Positions 1 to 5,773 of a stretch of 15,366 nucleotides of DNA are shown here, one piece after another. Every line of letters starts with the position of its first letter. Within the stretch, counting starts at the first letter, position 1. The stretch is from Halanaerobium sp964649895 (GTDB lineage Bacteria; Bacillota; Halanaerobiia; Halanaerobiales; Halanaerobiaceae), in NCBI GenBank assembly GCA_964649895.1, contig CAZYRX010000048.1, positions 1-15,366 of the forward strand, written 5' to 3'. The notes under the pieces were generated by a model. The model saw only the letters and a list, made by a program, of their open reading frames with translations, was not told the origin of the DNA and ran no database searches. Both the position numbers and the translations under genes were made by a program.

Positions 1-16
1 TATCGTTAAATTATAA
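1..16 (+). CDS. Cold-shock protein, 3' end only (partial)
   Basis: The window opens inside the last codons of a gene whose final residues are I-V-K-L followed by TAA (bases 2-16). These residues and the following ~20 untranslated bases nearly match the end of the complete cold-shock gene at 292-495. The upstream gene is therefore almost certainly a second cold-shock protein copy in tandem. Only the tail is visible, so its length and start cannot be judged. Confidence 0.7.
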
Positions 17-40
17 AGCATATAATAGTTTTATGAATTT

Positions 41-74
41 AAGGCTCTGTTCATTCAATTGGACAGAGCTTTTC
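41..74 (+). terminator. Intrinsic terminator of the upstream csp copy
   Basis: GCTCTGTTC (44-52) pairs with GGACAGAGC (61-69), nine pairs including one G-U wobble, around an 8-base loop. Flanking A bases extend the stem into the TTTT run at 70-73. It sits 25 bases after the stop codon at 14-16. Confidence 0.8.
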
Positions 75-201
75 TAAACTATTAGCTTTGTAAGAATTGA
101 AATTAAAAGTGTAATTTAGAATACAGAAAGTGTTTGAGCGGCTAAATGCCGGTCTATAAAAGAGAAATTGAAGATTAAAAAAATAAAATTCAAAAAAACA
201 G

Positions 202-230
202 TTGACAGGAGCATTTAATAATGCTACACT
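202..230 (+). promoter_or_regulatory. Promoter of the complete csp gene
   Basis: A perfect -35 TTGACA (202-207) is followed by a 17-base spacer and an extended -10, TGC-TACACT (222-230). The expected transcript start is near 237, which leaves a leader of about 55 bases before the ATG at 292. That is much shorter than the long thermosensor leader of E. coli cspA. The promoter shows that this csp copy is transcribed independently of the upstream copy. Confidence 0.75.
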
Positions 231-291
231 GTTAAAGATGGAAACAAAATACAAGCAACACTTCCATCGAGAAAATAGGAGGAATTATTTA

Positions 292-495
292 ATGATTTAC
301 ACAGGAACAGTTAAGTGGTTTGATGGGAAAAAAGGTTTTGGCTTTATTGAAAGAGAAGACGGAGACGACGTGTTCGCACACTTCTCAGCTATTGAAGAAG
401 ACGGTTTTAAAAACCTTGACGAAGGTCAGGAAGTAGAATTTGAAATCGTAGAAGGCGATCGCGGCCCACAAGCTGCTAATATCGTTAAGTTATAA
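292..495 (+). CDS. Cold-shock protein (single CSD, RNA/ssDNA-binding)
   Basis: This is a 67-residue single cold-shock domain protein, the usual length for the CspA/CspB family. Such proteins bind single-stranded nucleic acid and act as RNA chaperones. RNP1 is visible as KGFGFIE (residues 14-20) and RNP2 as VFAHFSAI (27-34); the third RNP2 residue is Ala where Val is more usual. The start is the ATG at 292, preceded by AGGAGG (277-282). Longer in-frame versions would begin inside the promoter. Codon use is richer in G/C (for example GAC GAC GTG TTC GCA CAC TTC) than in neighbouring genes, consistent with high expression. It lies just downstream of a second csp copy whose tail is at 1-16. Confidence 0.95.
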   Translation: MIYTGTVKWFDGKKGFGFIEREDGDDVFAHFSAIEEDGFKNLDEGQEVEFEIVEGDRGPQAANIVKL

Positions 496-516
496 AGCAA
501 ATAAAAGTTTTATAAT
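480..516 (+). repeat. 3'-end segment duplicated from bases 1-37
   Basis: The last codons and first ~20 untranslated bases of this csp gene match bases 1-37 with only a few substitutions. The shared core includes TATCGTTAA, TTATAAAGCA and AGTTTTAT. The similarity extends past the stop codon, which points to a tandem gene duplication rather than protein conservation alone. The terminators that follow (41-74 and 524-560) are alike in position but differ in sequence. Confidence 0.75.
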
Positions 517-523
517 AGAATTG

Positions 524-560
524 AAAGCCCTGATTACTTTTAAAGTGGTCAGGGCTTTTC
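524..560 (+). terminator. Intrinsic terminator of csp
   Basis: AAAGCCCTGATTAC (524-537) pairs with the strand at 545-558, with two G-U wobbles, around a loop of seven A/T bases. The stem ends in GCCCTGA/TCAGGGC followed by TTTT (556-559). It lies 28 bases after the csp stop codon. Confidence 0.9.
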
Positions 561-702
561 TGATGTATGACCGCTTATTTAACTTTTGAGCAATTTTCAA
601 ATTAAAAATTTCAATTAATTAATAAACAAATTAATTTAAGATAGATTACAAGTTAAATAATAAGGGAGTTAAGATGACTTTATAATAGAAAGGGTTTTTA
701 GA

Positions 703-2505
703 TTGGAAAAAAAAGAAATAATTAATCTTGCAGTTATTGCCCATGTTGATGCAGGTAAGTCTACACTTGTTGATGCTTTTTTAAATCAGAGTGGTGTTTT
801 TAGGGAGAATGAAGATGTTGTAGATTGTGTGATGGATAGTAATGATCTGGAACGTGAGCGAGGAATAACAATTTATTCAAAAAACTGTGCAATTGAGCAC
901 AATGGAGTTAAGATTAATATTGTAGATACACCCGGACATGCTGATTTTTCTTCTGAAGTAGAGCGTGTAATTAAAGCTGTTGATTCAGCAATTTTAATAG
1001 TTGATGCTGCAGAAGGACCAATGCCTCAGACTAGATTTGTGCTAAAAAAATCTCTTGAAAAAGGAATAAAACCGATTGTTTTTATAAATAAAATAGATAA
1101 AAATAATCATCGCGCTGAAGAAGTGCATGATGAGATTCTAGATTTGTTTATTGATTTATCTGCAGATGATGAGCAGCTGGAGTTCCCAGTAATTTATGGA
1201 ATTGCTGTTGAAGGAAAGGCTTTTTATGAACTCGATAATGAAAGTGAAGATCTTGAGCCTCTTTTTGAAACAATTATAAATAGTGTAGATAGTTATCCAG
1301 ATTTAGATGACAAACCTTTACAGATGCAGGTATATGACCTTGCATATGACGACTATCTCGGTAGAATAGGAATTGGCCGGGTCTATCAGGGTACTATAAA
1401 AGATGGTCAGCAGATTGAAATTTATAAAAGAAATGGATCTATTAAAAAGGGTAAAATAACTAAACTATCAGTATATGAGGGTTTAAACCAGAATGCTGTT
1501 GATGAAGCTCGTAGTGGGGAAATTGTTTCAATTGCAGGTATTTCTGATATATCTATTGGAGAAACAGTTTGTGAGGTTTCTAAAGTTGATCCACTACCTA
1601 TGATAGAGATTGCTGAGCCCACACTTGCTATGTATTTCCTTGTTAATGATTCACCATTTGCTGGGCTTGAGGGAGAATATCTCACTACACGTCATCTTAA
1701 GGCAAGACTGGAGAGAGAATTAGAGGTCAATGTTGGCCTTCGGGTAGAAAAAGCAGAAAATACAGAGGCTTTCAAAGTTTCTGGAAGAGGAGAACTTCAT
1801 CTTTCTATATTATTGGAAAATATGCGCAGAGAAGGTTATGAGGTATCTGTATCTAAACCTGAGGTTTTAATGAAAACCATAGATGGTAAAAAACATGAAC
1901 CAATAGAAAAAGTAATGGTAGAAGTACCAGAAAAATATTCAGGTACTGTTATAAACAAGTTAAATCAGCGCAAAGGAATTATGCAGTCAATGCTCCCTGA
2001 GAATGATTATGTTCACCTTGAATATCTTGTTCCAACAAGAGGATTAATTGGTTTTAGAAGCCAGTTTATTAATGATACAAGTGGAGAAGGAACATTGATT
2101 CGTTCTTTTGACAGGTATGAACCGTTTAAAGGAGAAGTTCCACAGCGCAATAATGGAGTCTTAGTTTCTAATCAAGATGGGACAGCAATGTCATATGCAT
2201 TATCCAATTTAGAAGAAAGAGGAGAAATGTTTGTTGATCCGGGTACAAAAGTTTATGAGGGTATGATTATTGGCCTTCATAATAGAGATAATGATTTGGC
2301 AGTTAATCCATGTAAAAACAAAAAACTGACAAATGTTAGAGCTTCTGGTTCTGATGATAGTATTAGTTTGGCTCCACCAAAGAAATTTACACTTGAAACA
2401 GCTTTAGAATTTATCAATGATGACGAATTGGTAGAAATTACTCCTGAAGCAATTAGACTTCGTAAAAAAATTAGAAATGAAAAAATGAGATTAAGAAATA
2501 GTTAA
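703..2505 (+). CDS. typA: Ribosome-associated translational GTPase TypA/BipA
   Basis: This 600-residue protein has the normal TypA/BipA length. TypA/BipA binds ribosomes and supports 50S assembly and stress or cold growth. The GTPase motifs are G1 AHVDAGKST (13-21), switch I ERERGIT (50-56), G3 DTPGHAD (75-81) and G4 NKID (129-132). EF-G-like beta-barrel and domain III/V regions follow, then the TypA-specific C-terminus with NVRASG and a DDELVEITPEAIRLRKK segment. G1 differs from the AHVDHGKTT that I recall as typical for TypA. The start is TTG at 703, preceded by GAAAGGG (688-694) with 8 bases between; no in-frame ATG lies near. It is followed by its own terminator, so it is probably monocistronic. 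Confidence 0.95.
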   Translation: MEKKEIINLAVIAHVDAGKSTLVDAFLNQSGVFRENEDVVDCVMDSNDLERERGITIYSKNCAIEHNGVKINIVDTPGHADFSSEVERVIKAVDSAILIVDAAEGPMPQTRFVLKKSLEKGIKPIVFINKIDKNNHRAEEVHDEILDLFIDLSADDEQLEFPVIYGIAVEGKAFYELDNESEDLEPLFETIINSVDSYPDLDDKPLQMQVYDLAYDDYLGRIGIGRVYQGTIKDGQQIEIYKRNGSIKKGKITKLSVYEGLNQNAVDEARSGEIVSIAGISDISIGETVCEVSKVDPLPMIEIAEPTLAMYFLVNDSPFAGLEGEYLTTRHLKARLERELEVNVGLRVEKAENTEAFKVSGRGELHLSILLENMRREGYEVSVSKPEVLMKTIDGKKHEPIEKVMVEVPEKYSGTVINKLNQRKGIMQSMLPENDYVHLEYLVPTRGLIGFRSQFINDTSGEGTLIRSFDRYEPFKGEVPQRNNGVLVSNQDGTAMSYALSNLEERGEMFVDPGTKVYEGMIIGLHNRDNDLAVNPCKNKKLTNVRASGSDDSISLAPPKKFTLETALEFINDDELVEITPEAIRLRKKIRNEKMRLRNS

Positions 2506-2520
2506 TAGAGCATAGATTTA

Positions 2521-2555
2521 AATGGCTAATTTAATAGAAAAATTAGTCATTTTTC
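2521..2555 (+). terminator. Intrinsic terminator of typA
   Basis: AATGGCTAATTT (2521-2532) pairs with AAATTAGTCATT (2540-2551), twelve pairs with one G-U, around a 7-base loop. A T run overlaps and follows the right arm (2550-2554). The stem is AT-rich, so termination may be less efficient than at the other terminators here. Confidence 0.7.
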
Positions 2556-2658
2556 TATTTTAAAGCAGGATATTAGAGATTTTAATAGAAAGATATAATA
2601 CATAGAAATTTAAAAATTTTCTAAATTTTTTTCAGGTTTTGATTGTTAAGTGAAATTC

Positions 2659-2688
2659 TTGACAAAACAAAGAATTAGATGCTATAAT
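2659..2688 (+). promoter_or_regulatory. Strong promoter of the superoxide reductase gene
   Basis: Consensus TTGACA (2659-2664), an 18-base spacer and consensus TATAAT (2683-2688), with the -10 extended as TGC-TATAAT. The expected start is near 2695, which gives a leader of about 147 bases. A near-perfect promoter of this kind usually needs a repressor, and a palindrome lies at the start site. Confidence 0.85.
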
Positions 2689-2694
2689 TTTAAG

Positions 2695-2709
2695 TAGTAA
2701 TAATTACTT
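2695..2709 (+). promoter_or_regulatory. Candidate Fur/PerR-family operator at +1
   Basis: TAGTAATAATTACTT is a 7-1-7 arrangement whose inner 6-1-6 (AGTAAT-A-ATTACT) is perfectly symmetric. Nine of fourteen arm positions agree with the PerR consensus TTATAATnATTATAA. It covers the expected transcription start of the superoxide reductase gene, an ideal site for repression. The link to PerR or Fur is inferred from half-site form and gene function only. Confidence 0.45.
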
Positions 2710-2712
2710 ATA

Positions 2713-2727
2713 TCCATAATTTATGGA
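2713..2727 (+). promoter_or_regulatory. Perfect 15-bp palindrome (7-1-7), possible second operator
   Basis: TCCATAATTTATGGA is a perfect 7-1-7 inverted repeat. Its centre (2720) lies 18 bases from the centre of the preceding palindrome (2702). The shared TAA-T-TTA core and equal size suggest a related site, although the outer bases differ. Confidence 0.4.
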
Positions 2728-2767
2728 AAAATTAAGCAAAATACTGACTATATTGAAAGTTTTGCGG

Positions 2768-2793
2768 GTGAACCAGCCGTGATGGCTGTTTAC
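2768..2793 (+). other. Leader RNA hairpin upstream of superoxide reductase
   Basis: CAGCC (2774-2778) pairs with GGCTG (2784-2788) around loop GTGAT. After one bulged C (2773), GTGAA (2768-2772) pairs with TTTAC (2789-2793) with one G-U. The hairpin is the only GC-containing structure in the 147-base leader and lacks a T run, so it is not a terminator. I do not recognise it as a known riboswitch class. Confidence 0.5.
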
Positions 2794-2841
2794 TATAATA
2801 AATATTAGTATTATCTAAAATTATAAGGAGGAATTTAAAAA

Positions 2842-3195
2842 ATGGCTTATGAACTTAACAAATTAGAAAACACTGGTGAAGAAAAGACTGCTCTAGAAAA
2901 AAAGCATGTTCCTTATATTCAATGTCCTGACAAAGTAAAAAAAGGTGAAGCTTTTGAGGTTACTGTTACTTTTGGTAAAGAAATTGAGCATCCAATGGAG
3001 CCAGGTCATTTTATTGAGTATTTTGACTTATATGCTGAGTATGCAAGTCTTGCAAGAGTAACATTTACTCCTCATATGAAAGCAGAAGCTACATTAAATG
3101 TTAAATTAGAAGAATCATGCAAATTAAGAGTTTATGCATTCTGTAACCTTCATGATCACTGGGAAGGTTATAAAGAGATTGAAGTAGTAGAGTAA
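2842..3195 (+). CDS. Class II (1Fe) superoxide reductase, neelaredoxin type
   Basis: This 117-residue cytoplasmic protein matches neelaredoxin-type superoxide reductases, which reduce superoxide to peroxide without releasing oxygen and are typical of anaerobes. The expected square-pyramidal iron site is complete: H22 (in KKHVP), H50 and H56 (in EHPMEPGH), and C101 and H104 (in CNLHDHW). The spacings of six between H50 and H56 and three between C101 and H104 match the family. There is no N-terminal desulforedoxin-like Cys4 domain, which makes it class II rather than desulfoferrodoxin. The usual E-K-H-V-P here reads E-K-K-H-V-P, so the catalytic Glu is shifted by one. ATG at 2842 follows AAGGAGG (2825-2831). 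It has its own promoter and terminator. Confidence 0.95.
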   Translation: MAYELNKLENTGEEKTALEKKHVPYIQCPDKVKKGEAFEVTVTFGKEIEHPMEPGHFIEYFDLYAEYASLARVTFTPHMKAEATLNVKLEESCKLRVYAFCNLHDHWEGYKEIEVVE

Positions 3196-3204
3196 TATTA
3201 GAAC

Positions 3205-3252
3205 ATATTAGCTGTTAAAACCGCCCTTTTGGGGCGGTTTTTTGGCTAATAT
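3205..3252 (+). terminator. Nested intrinsic terminator of superoxide reductase
   Basis: The inner hairpin AAAACCGCCC (3217-3226) / GGGCGG (3232-3237) runs into TTTTTT (3238-3243). An outer stem, ATATTAGC (3205-3212) with GCTAATAT (3245-3252), is perfect over eight pairs and encloses the first hairpin and its T run. Confidence 0.92.
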
Positions 3253-3493
3253 ACTAAAAATCTTGAATTTGAATTTTTTTAATATCAGCAAATTATAGTT
3301 AATGGCATTGAGTGGATAAAATATTTGTTTTCATTGCTTCTTTTGTCAACAAAAACAAGCTTATACTCTTATTATATTATATATGGTTTAAATAGGTGCT
3401 TCCGAGCAAAAGGAGCAAAAATTAGTATATTATAGATATCTGAAGGGTGATTTACTCTTATATGAAATATGTTTTACAGAAAATTATTTAAGA
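3253..3493. other. Long AT-rich intergenic region without a recognisable gene
   Basis: No open reading frame with a ribosome binding site is visible on either strand. It holds a 6-2-6 inverted repeat TTTTGT-CA-ACAAAA (3341-3354), a small UNCG-type hairpin TGCT-TCCG-AGCA (3397-3408) that could alternatively pair with GGAGC (3412-3416), and a weak hairpin at 3442-3458. All lie upstream of the proposed psuK promoter. Nothing here can be assigned a function. Confidence 0.5.
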
Positions 3494-3527
3494 TTGAATT
3501 AAAATATAACAAATGATAACATTAAAT
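3494..3527 (+). promoter_or_regulatory. Promoter of psuKG, sharing a 15-mer with the ABC operon promoter
   Basis: TTGAAT (3494-3499), a 17-base spacer and TAACAT (3517-3522), with TG two bases before the -10 (TGATAACAT). The -10 lies inside ATGATAACATTAAAT (3513-3527), which recurs exactly at 5670-5684 with the same promoter geometry. The predicted start is near 3529, leaving a leader of about 140 bases. A weaker alternative -10 TATAAT is at 3546-3551 without a good -35. Confidence 0.5.
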
Positions 3528-3652
3528 CAGATTATATTAATCAGTTATAATGGCTTAAGTAAAGAAAAAATTTAATAAATATCTTAACATATTAACAAAC
3601 TATTTTCATTTGGTTATTATTTAAATTAAATATTGAAATAAAAAAACTTGGT

Positions 3653-3660
3653 GGGGGTGA
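3653..3660 (+). promoter_or_regulatory. Ribosome binding site that points to an ATC start for psuK
   Basis: GGGGGTGA differs from the ideal GGAGGTGA by one base. It is 7 bases upstream of ATC at 3668, the position where psuK homologues would begin. The GTG within it (3657) opens a 13-codon frame that ends at TAG, so it is not a start for psuK. Confidence 0.5.
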
Positions 3661-3667
3661 GTAAAGC

Positions 3668-4624
3668 ATCAAAAATCATGGTGAAAATATTGTCGTAGTA
3701 GGTGGAGCAAATCTTGACATTAAAGCTTACAGCAAAAATTATATACAACACAGTTCAAGTCCAGGCTGGATTGAAGAGAGTCCTGGAGGGGTAGGTAGAA
3801 ATATCGCTGAAAATTTAGCTAACCTTGGTCAGAACGTAATATTTCTAAGTGTTTTAAGTGATGACCATACTGGTAAAGAATTACTTAGAAAAACAAAAGG
3901 TGCCGATGTTAATACTGAATATATTAAAATTCTATCAAAAGATAAATTTAGAACGGGTATTTATTCGGCTCATCTTGATCATAGTGGTGAACTTATCGGT
4001 GCTATTAATGACATGAAAATATTAAAAGAAATAGACTTTGAGTATATTGATAAAAATATTGAAATAATAGCTTCTGCTGAACTATTAGTAATAGACTGTA
4101 ATCTAGAAGTTGATATAATTGAATATTTATTAAAATTAAGTCAAGAAAGAAATATTGTTAATTTAGTTGAGGCAGTTTCTGTAGAAAAAATTTTAAAATT
4201 AAAAAACAGACTGGTTATGATTGATTTTCTTAGAGCTAATATTGATGAGGCAGAAATATTGCTTGATTTACGGGAGGAAGATAAGAAATTTTCTTTTTCT
4301 AAAAGAATAAATAATATTTTTAAAAAATATTCAGAAGAACCACCAGAATTGCCGGTAATGATAATAAGTGCTGGTAAAGAAGGGATTTATCTTTTTGAAA
4401 AAGAAAATAGAAGATCAAAACTCATTCATTTTAATGCTGAAAAAGTAAAATTAGAAAATATCATTGAGACAACAGGAGCAGGTGATGCATTAACTGCAGG
4501 ATTTGCTGCAGGTCTGCATATGAAAAAAGATGTAGATGAGGCAATTAATCTTGGGATTAAAGCTGCATCTATAACTATTCAGAGCAGCTTAACCTGTAAT
4601 CCAGAAATCAGAAAAATCTTGTAA
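3668..4624 (+). CDS. psuK: Pseudouridine kinase (PfkB family), non-canonical or lost start codon
   Basis: PsuK phosphorylates pseudouridine to pseudouridine 5'-phosphate, the substrate of PsuG encoded next. Although the first ATG in frame is at 4013, the same open frame upstream encodes the PfkB N-terminus: IVVVGGANLD (8-17), PGGVGRNIAENLA (39-51) and GAIND just before the ATG. The C-terminal signature is TTGAGDA (268-274), with D273 the expected catalytic base. From 3668 the protein is 318 residues, the normal size. No ATG, GTG or TTG occurs in frame between the stop at 3662 and 4013; ATC at 3668 is best placed behind GGGGGTGA. Two motifs depart from the E. coli sequence as I recall it: DPVS reads EAVS (168-171) and KPN reads RAN (189-191). 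It may be active using a rare start, or be an early pseudogene. psuG starts 37 bases downstream. Confidence 0.8.
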   Translation: MKNHGENIVVVGGANLDIKAYSKNYIQHSSSPGWIEESPGGVGRNIAENLANLGQNVIFLSVLSDDHTGKELLRKTKGADVNTEYIKILSKDKFRTGIYSAHLDHSGELIGAINDMKILKEIDFEYIDKNIEIIASAELLVIDCNLEVDIIEYLLKLSQERNIVNLVEAVSVEKILKLKNRLVMIDFLRANIDEAEILLDLREEDKKFSFSKRINNIFKKYSEEPPELPVMIISAGKEGIYLFEKENRRSKLIHFNAEKVKLENIIETTGAGDALTAGFAAGLHMKKDVDEAINLGIKAASITIQSSLTCNPEIRKIL

Positions 4625-4661
4625 AATAATAATCTTAGATAATAAATTTGGAGGAATATAA

Positions 4662-5600
4662 ATGATTAAAAATCAAAAAGATTTAACTAAATATTTAGAG
4701 CTTAGTTCAGAAGTTGCAGAGGCGATTACTCAAAATGATGCTGTAGTTGCTTTGGAATCTACTATTATTGCCCATGGGATGCCTTATCCGGAAAATATAG
4801 AAACTGCATTAGAAATAGAAAATATTATTCGTGAGCATGGTGCAGTTCCAGCAACTATAGGAATTATTGATGGTAAAATTAAAGTAGGCTTAAATAGAGA
4901 AGAAATTGAGTTTTTAGGTCAAGCAGAAGATGTTGTAAAAGTGTCTAGAAGAGATATGCCGATTGTAATAGCTGAGAAGAAGAATGGTGCCACCACTGTA
5001 GCAGGAACTATGATAGCAGCAAATTTATCAGGAATAAAGATTTTCGTTACAGGTGGTATTGGTGGTGTACATAGAGGTGCAGAAAATAGCTTTGATATTT
5101 CTGCAGATCTTGAAGAATTAAAGAAAACTTCTACTGCAGTTATTGCAGCAGGAGCTAAGTCTATTTTAGATATAGGATTAACTCTAGAAAGACTCGAAAC
5201 TTTTGGAGTACCAGTTTTAGGGTATCAAACAGATGAATTTCCAGCCTTTTACAGCAGAAAGAGTGGTTTTAAATGTGATGCTGCACTAAAATCACCTGAA
5301 CATGCAGCAGAGATTCTAAATGCAAAATGGAATCTAGGCTTAGAAGGTGGAGTACTGATTGCTAATCCAGTTCCAGAACAATCAGAAATACCTTATAATG
5401 ATATGAATGAGAAGATTGAGCTGGCTTTATCTGAGGCGAAAAAGGAAAATATAGAAGGTAAAGAATTAACACCATTTTTACTTGATTATATAAAAACAAT
5501 TACAGAAGGCAGGAGCCTCAAAACAAATATTGCTCTCGTAAAAAACAATGCAGTTGTTGGAGCCAAAATAGCTGTAAAATTTTCAAATTTAATAAAATAA
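4662..5600 (+). CDS. psuG: Pseudouridine-5'-phosphate glycosidase
   Basis: PsuG cleaves the C-C glycosidic bond of pseudouridine 5'-phosphate to give uracil and ribose 5-phosphate. The 312-residue length equals that of E. coli PsuG. Visible family motifs are VALESTIIAHGMP (29-41), KVSRRD (93-98), GGIGGVHRGAE (131-141), FDISADL (144-150) and AGAKSILD (163-170). By alignment from memory with the E. coli enzyme the active-site residues are present: E32, K93, D149 and the Schiff-base lysine K166. The start ATG follows GGAGG (4650-4654) at good spacing. It is cotranscribed with psuK (37-base gap). I see no clear terminator after it, so some read-through into the ABC operon is possible. Confidence 0.97.
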   Translation: MIKNQKDLTKYLELSSEVAEAITQNDAVVALESTIIAHGMPYPENIETALEIENIIREHGAVPATIGIIDGKIKVGLNREEIEFLGQAEDVVKVSRRDMPIVIAEKKNGATTVAGTMIAANLSGIKIFVTGGIGGVHRGAENSFDISADLEELKKTSTAVIAAGAKSILDIGLTLERLETFGVPVLGYQTDEFPAFYSRKSGFKCDAALKSPEHAAEILNAKWNLGLEGGVLIANPVPEQSEIPYNDMNEKIELALSEAKKENIEGKELTPFLLDYIKTITEGRSLKTNIALVKNNAVVGAKIAVKFSNLIK

Positions 5601-5650
5601 TTACATTTATTTAATCTTAGTTATAAATATTAGTGTTAAATTCCATTATT

Positions 5651-5684
5651 TTGAAATGATATTGTGATTATGATAACATTAAAT
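5651..5684 (+). promoter_or_regulatory. Promoter of the ABC transporter operon, paired with the psuKG promoter
   Basis: TTGAAA (5651-5656), 17 bases, TAACAT (5674-5679) with an upstream TG. The -10 lies in ATGATAACATTAAAT (5670-5684), an exact copy of 3513-3527. The predicted start is near 5686, about 88 bases before the TTG start at 5774. Confidence 0.5.
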
Positions 5685-5760
5685 TTAATAAATTTATTTG
5701 TTAATTTAATTAATAATTATTTATTTTAAAATGTTGAACAAGTATTTTGTTTTGGGATTG

Positions 5761-5768
5761 GGATGTGA
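5761..5768 (+). promoter_or_regulatory. Ribosome binding site deciding the permease start
   Basis: GGATGTGA matches GGAGGTGA at seven of eight bases and is 5 bases from TTG at 5774. Earlier in-frame starts (GTG 5765, TTG 5747) lie inside or before it and have poorer upstream sequence. Confidence 0.6.
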
Positions 5769-5773
5769 ATAAG

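Noticed and set aside
202..291. N-terminal extension of the cold-shock protein from TTG 202
   Set aside because: The extension would begin at the -35 TTGACA, has no ribosome site, and the family starts at the ATG at 292 behind AGGAGG.
455..462. GCGATCGC octamer in csp
   Set aside because: A single copy within codons for G-D-R-G; not a repeated element.
3657..3698. GTG-initiated psuK start at 3657
   Set aside because: This frame ends at TAG after 13 codons and differs from the psuK frame; it would need a frameshift for which no convincing slippery site is visible.
4013..4624. PsuK as a 203-residue protein starting at ATG 4013
   Set aside because: Conserved PfkB sequence continues upstream in the same frame, and the ATG has no ribosome site before it.
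5731..5772. 13-codon ORF before the first permease
   Set aside because: It has no Shine-Dalgarno sequence and no recognisable peptide; the AT-rich context makes a chance ORF likely.
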